A DNA stretch of 5,534 nt from positions 1,929-7,462 of the forward strand of contig DGNJ01000044.1 in assembly GCA_002388905.1 (NCBI GenBank). Reading direction: 5' to 3'. Under the pieces are notes generated by a model that made no database searches, was not told the DNA's origin, and saw only the letters and a list, made by a program, of their open reading frames with translations. This DNA is from Cellvibrionales bacterium UBA4495. Lineage in GTDB: Bacteria > Pseudomonadota > Gammaproteobacteria > Pseudomonadales > Porticoccaceae. Position 1 is the first letter of the stretch; each line of letters opens with the position of its first letter. A program made the translations under genes and the position numbers. Positions 1-5,534 of this stretch are shown in pieces.

Positions 1-1015
1 TGGTGAAGGTGCCGCCGGTCATCTCCTCGATCGACAACTTGCCCTGTTGTGCCTTGGTGCCAAACTCGTGAATCCCGGATTCGATATCGGCAATACTCAT
101 CTGGTCGGCATCCCGCAACACAGGGACGACCAGTCCCCGTTCCGTGGATACGGCGACGCCGATATCCTGATAGCCGTGATAGACGATATCGCTACCATCG
201 ATGGAGGCATTGACTGCGGGAAAGCGCTTCAGGGCCTCCACCGCCACCTTGACGAAAAACCCCATAAAACCCAGCCGGGTGCCGCCGTGTACCTCGGCAA
301 ACTGGTCCTTGTACTGCTTGCGCAGATTCATGATTCTGTGCATATCCACCTCGTTGAAGGTGGTCAGCATGGCGGTGTTCTGGCTCACATCCAGCAGGCG
401 CTCGGCGATACGGGCCCGCATCCGGGTCATGGGTACCCGCTTTTCGATGCGGTCCCCGGCGGTGGCCCGCATCTTCTGGATTTCGTCCAGGCTTTCCGAC
501 GCCGGTGCCGGGGTGGCCGGTGCCGGCCCGGGAGCCGGCTCGGCGGGGACGTCGAAATTGACAATGTCTTCCTTGGTGATGCGGCCGCCGCGTCCGGACC
601 CCTCAACCTGGCCCAGGTCGATGCCTTTCTCGTCCGCCAGCTTGCGGGCCGCCGGGCTGGCTACCGGTTCCTGTTGTAGTCCCTCGGCACTGGGTTCCGC
701 GTCCTGCGCCTTCGATTGGCTCTGGTCCTCGCCGGCCGGCTCGGCCGCCTTCCGGGACGAATCAGCGGCCGGTTTTTCACCCGCCTCAATGGTGGCGAGC
801 AACTCATTGCTCTGGACCACATCCCCTTCCTGCTTGAGAACCTCTTTCAACACGCCGTCATTGGGCGCGACCACTTCCAGTACGACTTTATCGGTCTCGA
901 TATCCACCAGGAGTTCGTCCCGCTCAACCGCATCCCCGGCCTGCTTGTGCCAGGCCGCAACCGTCCCCTCCTGAACGGATTCGGGAAAGGTCGGGGCCTT
1001 GATTTCGATACTCAT
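1..1015 (-). CDS. sucB: Dihydrolipoyllysine succinyltransferase (E2o), N-terminal 338 residues (3' end outside window)
   Basis: SucB is the core of the 2-oxoglutarate dehydrogenase complex. Its lipoyl arm accepts the succinyl group from SucA and passes it to CoA. The window holds 338 residues, starting MSIEIKAPTFPESVQEG, and the frame runs off the left edge; E. coli SucB has 405. Domains in order are: lipoyl domain (about 1-78) with ETDKVVLEV and the lipoylated Lys43; a flexible Ala/Glu/Gln/Ser linker (about 79-117); the peripheral-subunit-binding domain (about 118-154, SPAARKLADEKGIDL and GSGRGGRITKEDI), which binds E1 and E3; an Ala/Pro linker (about 157-175); and the start of the acyltransferase domain (from about 190, with RMRARIAERL, FNEVDM and ERGLVVPVLRDAD). 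The catalytic HxxxD motif is expected beyond the edge. FNEVDM and the single lipoyl domain favour the succinyl rather than the acetyl enzyme, as does the position after sucA. The frame is intact throughout. Confidence 0.97.
   Translation of the reverse strand, partial: MSIEIKAPTFPESVQEGTVAAWHKQAGDAVERDELLVDIETDKVVLEVVAPNDGVLKEVLKQEGDVVQSNELLATIEAGEKPAADSSRKAAEPAGEDQSQSKAQDAEPSAEGLQQEPVASPAARKLADEKGIDLGQVEGSGRGGRITKEDIVNFDVPAEPAPGPAPATPAPASESLDEIQKMRATAGDRIEKRVPMTRMRARIAERLLDVSQNTAMLTTFNEVDMHRIMNLRKQYKDQFAEVHGGTRLGFMGFFVKVAVEALKRFPAVNASIDGSDIVYHGYQDIGVAVSTERGLVVPVLRDADQMSIADIESGIHEFGTKAQQGKLSIEEMTGGTFT
501..526 (-). repeat. Short direct repeat inside the sucB Ala/Pro linker
   Basis: The 11-base word GCCGGTGCCGG occurs at 501-511 and again at 516-526 on the plus strand, 15 bases apart, so the reading frame is kept. 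It lies within the coding of PAPAT-PAPAS (about residues 164-173), part of the flexible linker between the subunit-binding and catalytic domains. Such repeats let linkers change length by slippage without a frameshift. This is a minor feature, and low-complexity coding alone may explain it. Confidence 0.5.
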
Positions 1016-1020
1016 CGGTA

Positions 1021-1026
1021 CTTCCT
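1021..1026 (-). promoter_or_regulatory. Ribosome binding site of sucB
   Basis: AGGAAG on the minus strand sits 5 bases before the sucB ATG, within the 16-base sucA-sucB gap. An in-frame TGA at 1028-1030 excludes any earlier start, so this site fixes the sucB start at 1015. It is a better match than the site ahead of sucA. Confidence 0.75.
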
Positions 1027-1031
1027 GTCAA

Positions 1032-3869
1032 TTAGTTGTTGAGTGTGAGGGCTTCATCAATGAACTTGTTCTGCTCCTCCAGGTGTGTGGACATATAGCC
1101 CGCTGCCGGCGCCGCCGAAGCCTCGCGGCCGACGTAATGGAGGTAGAGATTCGGGTCGTGCTCGTTCAGGACCCGTCGCATGTGGTGCTGGCTGCTGTAC
1201 CAGACGCCCTGGTTGATGGGTTCTTCCTGGCACCAGACCACATCTTTCAGATTCTTGTAGGGCGCCAGCACCCGCGCGAGACCCGGATCGTCAAACGGGT
1301 AGAGCTGCTCGATGCGGACAATGGCGATATCGTCCAACTCGCGCTCGGCCCGCGCTTCGTAAAGATGGTAATAAACCTTTCCCGTGCAGAGGATCAGCCG
1401 TTTGGCTTTGGCCGGCTCTATCTTTTCGTCCGGTAGGATCGTCTGGAAACTGCCGTGGGCCAGTTCCTCCAGCGAGGAGACCGCGAGCTTGTGCCGGAGT
1501 ATCCACTTGGGGCTCATGATAATCAGGGGCCGGCGCATGGGACGGATGGCCTGGCGCCGCATCATGTGGAACATCTGCGCCGGCGTGGTGGGAACACAAA
1601 CCTGGATATTGTGCTCGGCACACAATTGCAGGAACCGCTCGAGGCGGGCGGAGGAGTGCTCGGGCCCCTGGCCCTCGTAGCCGTGGGGCAGAAGCATGGT
1701 GAAGCCGCACAGGCGCCCCCACTTGTGTTCACCACTGGTAATGAACTGGTCGATAACCACCTGGGCGCCATTGGTGAAGTCGCCGAACTGGGCTTCCCAG
1801 ATTACCAGGCCATGGGGCGCGGTAGTGGAATAGCCATATTCAAACGCGACCACTGCCTCTTCGGAGAGAATGGAGTCGTAGATATCAAACGCCGGCTGCC
1901 CCTCGCGCAGATTCTGCAGGGGCACGTACATGGAGCCGTCCTTCTGGTTGTGCACCACGGCATGGCGATGGGAAAAGGTGCCGCGACAACTGTCCTGGCC
2001 CGTGAAGCGGATGGGATACCCCTGTTCCAGCAGGGTCGCGTAAGCCAGCATTTCCGCCATTCCCCAGTTGATGGGCAGGGCGCCACCGGCCATCTTTCGC
2101 CGGTCGTCATAGATTTTCTCCACCTGCCGCTGGGCCACGACACCCTCCGGGATGTGCACCGTGCGGTAGGCCACCTCCTTGAGCTGCTGGAGGTCGTAAC
2201 CGGTTTCTGCGGGCATGTTCCAGTCGTGATCCAGGTAGGGTGTCCAGTCCACAAACAGCTTTTTGTCGGGCTCGGACACCAGCTTATTGACCACATATTC
2301 GCCCTTGTCGAGGCTCTCGCGATAGGCGTCCAGCATCGTTTTCGACGCTTCTTCCGTCAGCACGCCCTCGTCGATCAGCTTGTGGGCATAAAGGGACCGG
2401 GTCGACTTGTGCTTGCGAATGGCGTCGTACATGAGCGGCTGGGTGGCGGAGGGCTCATCGGTCTCGTTGTGGCCCCGGCGGCGATAGCAGATGAGGTCGA
2501 TGACCACGTCCTTGCGGAACTGGTAGCGATAGTCCATGGCCAGCAGCGTGGCGAACATCACCGCGTCAGGGTCGTCACCGTTGACATGCAGGATCGGTGC
2601 CTGGACCATCTTCGCCACATCCGTGCAATACTCCGTGGACCTGGCGTCATCCTCGCGGCTTGTGGTGAAGCCCACCTGGTTGTTGACAATCACATGCACC
2701 GAGCCGCCCACCTTGTTGGCCCGGGTCTGGGACAACTGGAATGTTTCCATCACCACACCCTGTCCGGCGAAGGCGGCGTCGCCGTGCAGGATGATGGGCA
2801 CCACCTGGTCGCCCTTGGGGTCTCTGCGCCGGTCCTGGCGGGCGCGGCCGGAACCGATCACCACCGGCGAGACGATTTCCAGGTGCGACGGATTGAAGCC
2901 CAGGGCCAGGTGGACTTCGCCTCCGGGAGTCAGGCGATTGGAAGAAAAGCCCTGGTGATACTTGACGTCGCCGGAGGTATTGATGAGTTTCTTGCCGGCG
3001 AACTCGTCGAAAAGCTCGGCGGGATTCTTGCCCATGATATTGACCAGCACATTGAGACGGCCCCGGTGGGCCATGCCCAACACGATCTCCTTGGCACCGT
3101 ACTCGCCGGCCCGGTCGATGAGGCCATCAAGCATGGGGATAAGGCTCTCGGCCCCTTCCAGGCCGAAACGCTTGGTGCCGGGAAACTTGGAGTCCAGGTG
3201 CTTTTCCAACCCCTCCGCGGCGGTCAACCGCTGCAGAACGTCGATCCGGTCCCGGTCACTGTAGGTGGGCCTGGAGCGCACACTCTCGAAACGCTGCTGC
3301 AGCCACTGCTTCTCGGTGAAGGAAGTGATATGCATGAACTCCGCACCGATATGCCCGCAGTAGGTCTCCTCGAGTGCGTCGACAATTTCCTTGAGGGTGG
3401 CTTCCTCCTTGCCGATATAGAGCGTTCCCGACTGGAAGGTGGTATCGAGATCGGCCTCGGTGAGCCCGTGGAAGTTCAGGTGCAGGTCGATGGGATCTTC
3501 CCGGGACATCAGCCCCAGCGGATCGAGCCTGGCCCGCTGGTGACCGCGGCTGCGGTAGGAACTGATCAGTTGCTGCACCTTGACCTGTTTGCGCTCGTGG
3601 TCGATATTGACGCCGCCGGAGCCCGGCGCGGGCACGGGCCTGGCCCGCCGCCGGCCTATCAGTTCGAAATGATTGCGGATGGTCTGGTGGGAAGTATCGG
3701 TGGCGACGGCCTCATCCACCCGCGGCAGGGAATCAAAGAAGCGTCGCCACTGGTCGTCGACGGAATTGGGGTCGTGCAGATAGTTCTCGTAGAGGTCTTC
3801 TACATAGGCAGCATTGGTACCGGAGTAATAGGAAGTCCGGCGAAACTGTTCCATGACGCTGTCATGCAT
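1032..3869 (-). CDS. sucA: 2-oxoglutarate dehydrogenase E1 component
   Basis: SucA is the thiamine-diphosphate-dependent E1o. It decarboxylates 2-oxoglutarate and transfers the succinyl group to the lipoyl arm of SucB in the cytoplasm. Its 945 residues match the family (E. coli 933). The N-terminal segment (about 8-50, with SGTNAAYVEDLYENYLHDP) is the E1o-specific part that contacts E2o. The dehydrogenase domain (about 200-520) has GMAHRGRLNVL (His268), DVKYHQGFSS (His305), NPSHLEIVSP, and the cofactor-binding HGDAAFAGQG (Asp364) and NNQVGFTT. His268 and His305 align with catalytic His260 and His298 of E. coli. The transketolase-like pyrimidine domain (about 590-785) has GQDSCRGTFSHRHA and LLPHGYEGQGPEHSSARLER (His729, His738). 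The C-terminal domain (about 788-935) has IVRIEQLYPFD and WCQEEPINQG. The ATG at 3869 is chosen because a TGA lies five codons upstream and the N-terminus aligns with E. coli from residue 1. The ribosome site is weak (GGGACG). sucB starts 16 bases after the stop. Confidence 0.98.
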   Translation of the reverse strand: MHDSVMEQFRRTSYYSGTNAAYVEDLYENYLHDPNSVDDQWRRFFDSLPRVDEAVATDTSHQTIRNHFELIGRRRARPVPAPGSGGVNIDHERKQVKVQQLISSYRSRGHQRARLDPLGLMSREDPIDLHLNFHGLTEADLDTTFQSGTLYIGKEEATLKEIVDALEETYCGHIGAEFMHITSFTEKQWLQQRFESVRSRPTYSDRDRIDVLQRLTAAEGLEKHLDSKFPGTKRFGLEGAESLIPMLDGLIDRAGEYGAKEIVLGMAHRGRLNVLVNIMGKNPAELFDEFAGKKLINTSGDVKYHQGFSSNRLTPGGEVHLALGFNPSHLEIVSPVVIGSGRARQDRRRDPKGDQVVPIILHGDAAFAGQGVVMETFQLSQTRANKVGGSVHVIVNNQVGFTTSREDDARSTEYCTDVAKMVQAPILHVNGDDPDAVMFATLLAMDYRYQFRKDVVIDLICYRRRGHNETDEPSATQPLMYDAIRKHKSTRSLYAHKLIDEGVLTEEASKTMLDAYRESLDKGEYVVNKLVSEPDKKLFVDWTPYLDHDWNMPAETGYDLQQLKEVAYRTVHIPEGVVAQRQVEKIYDDRRKMAGGALPINWGMAEMLAYATLLEQGYPIRFTGQDSCRGTFSHRHAVVHNQKDGSMYVPLQNLREGQPAFDIYDSILSEEAVVAFEYGYSTTAPHGLVIWEAQFGDFTNGAQVVIDQFITSGEHKWGRLCGFTMLLPHGYEGQGPEHSSARLERFLQLCAEHNIQVCVPTTPAQMFHMMRRQAIRPMRRPLIIMSPKWILRHKLAVSSLEELAHGSFQTILPDEKIEPAKAKRLILCTGKVYYHLYEARAERELDDIAIVRIEQLYPFDDPGLARVLAPYKNLKDVVWCQEEPINQGVWYSSQHHMRRVLNEHDPNLYLHYVGREASAAPAAGYMSTHLEEQNKFIDEALTLNN

Positions 3870-3923
3870 CCTAACGTCCCGTCATTGCGTTAAGGAAAAT
3901 TTAGTTCAAACCTCTTTCATACC

Positions 3924-3929
3924 ATCATA
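3924..3929 (-). promoter_or_regulatory. Possible -10 box of an internal sucA promoter
   Basis: TATGAT matches the sigma-70 consensus TATAAT at five of six positions and begins two bases after the inverted repeat. Initiation about seven bases downstream would give a leader of roughly 48 bases before sucA. The hexamer at 17-bp spacing is GCAGCG, which is a poor -35, and there is no extended -10 TG, so any promoter would be weak or activator-dependent. The position fits the known internal suc promoter of E. coli, but the sequence evidence alone is thin. Confidence 0.3.
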
Positions 3930-3931
3930 GC

Positions 3932-3961
3932 GATACCGCTGCGGATCGCTGCAGCGGTATC
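3932..3961. repeat. Perfect 11-bp inverted repeat with 8-base spacer ahead of sucA
   Basis: The arms GATACCGCTGC (3932-3942) and GCAGCGGTATC (3951-3961) are exact reverse complements around an 8-base centre. The element lies 62 bases upstream of the sucA start. In the sdh-suc transcript it would form a stable stem-loop, but the next bases (GCTATGATGG) are not T-rich, so it does not look like an intrinsic terminator. It could be a site for a dimeric regulator, an mRNA processing or stabilising hairpin between the sdh and suc parts of the message, or a copy of a dispersed extragenic palindrome. One window cannot separate these. The structure is certain; the role is not. Confidence 0.8.
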
Positions 3962-4021
3962 AAGCCGTCGTGGCAGTCAAATCTTACAGCCCGGCAAGAG
4001 ATAATGCACGGGTGGAGCCAG

Positions 4022-4035
4022 TCCGGGTTGCCGGA
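4022..4035 (-). other. Small GC-rich hairpin, weak
   Basis: TCCGG-CAAC-CCGGA on the coding strand is a perfect 5-bp stem with a 4-base loop. No T tract follows. In GC-rich sequence a stem this size is expected by chance now and then, so no function is assigned. Confidence 0.2.
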
Positions 4036-4075
4036 AACGACGAAAGTCCGCCCCGACTACCCCGGATTACAACAA

Positions 4076-4087
4076 TGGCTGAAGCCA
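4076..4087 (-). other. Small hairpin just after sdhB, weak
   Basis: On the coding strand TGGC-TTCA-GCCA forms a 4-bp stem with a 4-base loop, 10 bases after the sdhB stop, followed by TTGTTGT. The stem is too short and the T tract too broken for a standard terminator. At most it could protect the sdh 3' end or cause slight pausing, and it may be chance. Confidence 0.2.
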
Positions 4088-4097
4088 GGGTTCAGGT

Positions 4098-4802
4098 TCA
4101 GGTACCGCTACGCAACAGCATATGGCGGATGTGGCCGATTGCCCGGGTGGGATTGAGCCCCTTGGGACATACGGCGACACAGTTCTGGATACCGTGACAG
4201 CGGAAAACGCTGAACGGATCGTCCAGATCGGAAAGACGCTGCTCCGTGGCGGTATCGCGACTGTCGGCCAGGAAACGATAGGCTTGCAGCAGGCCCGCTG
4301 GACCGATGAATTTGTCGGGGTTCCACCAGAACGACGGGCAGGCCGTGGAGCAACAGGCACAAAGTATGCACTCGTAGAGGCCGTCGAGCTTCTCGCGCTC
4401 CTCGGGGCTCTGCAGCCGCTCGATGGCCGGTTCCGGATTGTGGTTGATCAGGTAGGGCTGCACTTTTTCGTACTGGGCGTAGAATTGCCCCATATCGACA
4501 ACCAGGTCCCGGACAACCGGCAGCCCGGGCAGCGGCCGGATGACGAGCCTGTTGTTCTTGACGCACTCGGACAGGGGCGTAATGCAGGCGAGCCCATTCT
4601 TACCCGAGATGTTCATACCGTCGGAGCCACACACACCTTCCCGGCAGGAGCGGCGGTAGGCCAGGGTCGGATCCTCCGCCTTGAGCATCTCCAGCACGTC
4701 AAGCACCATCAGGTCCTTGCCGCCGGTGTCGATCTCGTAATCCTGCATGTGCGGCGCGCTGTCGCTTTCAGGGTTATAGCGGTAGATACTTACTTTCAGC
4801 AT
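4098..4802 (-). CDS. sdhB: Succinate dehydrogenase iron-sulfur subunit
   Basis: SdhB carries electrons from the SdhA flavin through three iron-sulfur clusters to quinone at the membrane anchors. The 234-residue protein is full length (E. coli 238). The N-terminal ferredoxin-like domain (about 1-105) has CREGVCGSDG and NGLAC, giving Cys53, Cys58, Asp61 and Cys73 as [2Fe-2S] ligands; Asp as one ligand is also seen in E. coli. The C-terminal domain has CILCACCSTACP, RCHGIQNC and CPKGLNPTRAIGHI. By alignment, Cys145, 148, 151 and 212 hold [4Fe-4S] and Cys155, 202 and 208 hold [3Fe-4S]. All ligands are present. The ATG at 4802 is the first possible start, because an in-frame TGA lies three codons upstream, and a Shine-Dalgarno AGGGG (4813-4817) sits 10 bases ahead of it. 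The short gap after sdhA implies cotranscription. Confidence 0.98.
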   Translation of the reverse strand: MLKVSIYRYNPESDSAPHMQDYEIDTGGKDLMVLDVLEMLKAEDPTLAYRRSCREGVCGSDGMNISGKNGLACITPLSECVKNNRLVIRPLPGLPVVRDLVVDMGQFYAQYEKVQPYLINHNPEPAIERLQSPEEREKLDGLYECILCACCSTACPSFWWNPDKFIGPAGLLQAYRFLADSRDTATEQRLSDLDDPFSVFRCHGIQNCVAVCPKGLNPTRAIGHIRHMLLRSGT

Positions 4803-4812
4803 ATCGAATCAA

Positions 4813-4817
4813 CCCCT
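4813..4817 (-). promoter_or_regulatory. Ribosome binding site of sdhB
   Basis: AGGGG on the minus strand lies 10 bases before the sdhB ATG, inside the 19-base sdhA-sdhB gap. The spacing is slightly long but usable, and it supports the start at 4802. Confidence 0.6.
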
Positions 4818-4821
4818 GCAA

Positions 4822-5534
4822 TCAGTAGGTTCGTGCTTTCGGCTCGAAAGCGGGACGGGTTTTGGGAGTAAAGTTTACCTGACGCTTGTTGAGCTTCTTG
4901 TCCTGGGGGGTATAGATGGAGTGGCAGAGCCAGTTTTCATCGTCCCGATCCGGGTAATCCTCCCGGGCATGAGCGCCGCGGCTCTCCTTGCGCTGGTCGG
5001 CGGCGTATGCCGTGGCTTCCGCCACTTCCAGCAGGTTCTGCAACTCCAGGCTCTCAATCCGCGCGGTATTGAAGGCATCGCTTTTATCCGTGAGCAGGAC
5101 ATTCTCGATGCGGGGACGCAGGGCTTCCAGTTTCCTGATCCCGTCTTCCATGAAATCCCCTTTTCGGAACACGCCGAAGTGGTTCTGCATGATATTCTGC
5201 AGTTCCCGGCGCAGATCCGCGGCCTGCTCACCTTCCGTGGAGCTATTGATTTTGTTGAGACGCGCCATGGCGGCATCGACATCGGAGTCGGTGGCATCCC
5301 GTAACTCAATGCCTTCGCGCAGCGCCTTCTCAATATAGAGGCCGGACGCGCGCCCGAACACCACCAGATCGAGCAGCGAGTTGCCGCCCAGGCGGTTGGC
5401 GCCGTGCACAGAGACACAGGCAACCTCGCCACAGGCATAGAGGCCATCGATAACCTTCTCGTTGCCATCGGCATCGACGGTCAGGGCCTGGCCATTAACA
5501 TTGGTGGGAATACCGCCCATCATGTAGTGACAGG
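4822..5534 (-). CDS. sdhA: Succinate dehydrogenase flavoprotein subunit, C-terminal part (5' end outside window)
   Basis: SdhA is the FAD-bearing subunit of complex II. It oxidises succinate to fumarate on the cytoplasmic face of the inner membrane and passes electrons to SdhB. The window holds the last 236 residues; the frame is open to the right edge and starts Cys-His-Tyr ahead of MMGGIPT. HYMMGGIPT and GANRLGGNSLLDLVVFGR are hallmark motifs of the family. The His at fragment residue 2 and the Arg at residue 47 match E. coli SdhA His354 and Arg399, which bind the dicarboxylate, with the same 45-residue spacing. A helical segment (about 70-160) and the C-terminal motif ESRGAHAREDYPDRDDENWL follow, ending in RTY. 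If the missing part matches E. coli, the protein would be about 588 residues. The covalent-FAD His and the proton-shuttle Arg lie outside the window. The ATG at 5523 is internal, not a start. sdhB follows after 19 bases. Confidence 0.98.
   Translation of the reverse strand, partial: CHYMMGGIPTNVNGQALTVDADGNEKVIDGLYACGEVACVSVHGANRLGGNSLLDLVVFGRASGLYIEKALREGIELRDATDSDVDAAMARLNKINSSTEGEQAADLRRELQNIMQNHFGVFRKGDFMEDGIRKLEALRPRIENVLLTDKSDAFNTARIESLELQNLLEVAEATAYAADQRKESRGAHAREDYPDRDDENWLCHSIYTPQDKKLNKRQVNFTPKTRPAFEPKARTY

Larger units (their letters stand above)
3870..4097. other. sdhB-sucA intergenic region, no gene
   Basis: These 228 bases separate sdhB from sucA. This contrasts with gaps of 19 and 16 bases at the other two junctions. 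I found no convincing open frame, tRNA or other RNA gene. The region contains a perfect 11-bp inverted repeat (3932-3961), a possible -10 box (3924-3929), and two small hairpins near sdhB (4022-4035 and 4076-4087). No stem is followed by a proper run of T on the coding strand, so an intrinsic terminator is not supported and read-through from sdh into suc is likely. In E. coli the corresponding gap holds a weak internal suc promoter; a similar role here is inference. Confidence 0.75.

Noticed and set aside
47..974. Overlapping plus-strand frames opposite sucB
   Set aside because: The minus-strand frame gives an unbroken SucB with lipoyl, subunit-binding and catalytic domains. The plus-strand frames overlap each other and encode low-complexity sequence.
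3802..3865. Out-of-frame ATG four bases after the sucA start, opening about 21 codons
   Set aside because: The short peptide overlaps the sucA start in another frame with no ribosome site of its own. Chance is the simplest explanation.
1455..3893. Very long plus-strand open frame (812 codons) opposite sucA
   Set aside because: It lies almost wholly antisense to an intact, motif-rich sucA. Its translation is rich in His, Gly, Val and Leu with no recognisable domain. Stop-poor antisense frames are common opposite GC-rich genes with strong codon bias, so this is a shadow.
3975..3980. TTGACT on the minus strand as a -35 box
   Set aside because: It matches the -35 consensus at five of six positions, but the hexamer 17 bases downstream is CCGCTG, inside the palindrome, and no acceptable -10 lies at usual spacing.
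3970..4197. Plus-strand open frame of 75 codons covering part of the intergenic gap
   Set aside because: It extends into the antisense of sdhB, has no clear ribosome site and no recognisable protein features, so it is not supported as a gene.
4122..4871. Plus-strand open frame of 249 codons opposite sdhB and the end of sdhA
   Set aside because: It crosses the sdhB-sdhA junction in antisense, has no recognisable motif, and is explained by codon bias of the true genes.
5521..5523. ATG at 5523 as the start of a 233-residue protein
   Set aside because: The frame continues upstream to the window edge with Cys-His-Tyr, completing the conserved HYMMGG motif of SdhA. The ATG is internal.

Overview
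The window is an ordinary stretch of core metabolism: part of the citric-acid-cycle operon of a GC-rich gammaproteobacterium, all read from the minus strand. In transcription order (right to left) it holds the 3' part of sdhA, complete sdhB, a 228-base intergenic region, complete sucA, and the 5' three quarters of sucB. The sdhAB-sucAB order, together with proteins close to the Escherichia coli and Pseudomonas versions in length and motifs, points to a gammaproteobacterium. The genus cannot be read from this sequence.

Layout: sdhA enters at the right edge and ends at 4822. sdhB (4098-4802) follows after 19 bases. The gap 3870-4097 carries no gene. It contains a perfect 11-bp inverted repeat with an 8-base loop (3932-3961), a possible -10 box next to it (3924-3929) and two weaker small hairpins, but no convincing intrinsic terminator. 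sucA (1032-3869) comes next, and sucB starts 16 bases after the sucA stop and runs off the left edge. The plus strand has long open frames opposite these genes, but they are shadows.

Function: SdhA and SdhB are the catalytic flavoprotein and iron-sulfur subunits of succinate dehydrogenase (complex II). Their membrane anchors, SdhC and SdhD, would be expected beyond the right edge. SucA (E1o) and SucB (E2o) form the 2-oxoglutarate dehydrogenase complex with dihydrolipoamide dehydrogenase (E3). SucAB makes succinyl-CoA. After that is converted to succinate, SdhAB oxidises it to fumarate, so the operon encodes neighbouring steps of the cycle.

No previously undescribed system is visible. The only non-coding structure worth a second look is the inverted repeat and possible promoter ahead of sucA.
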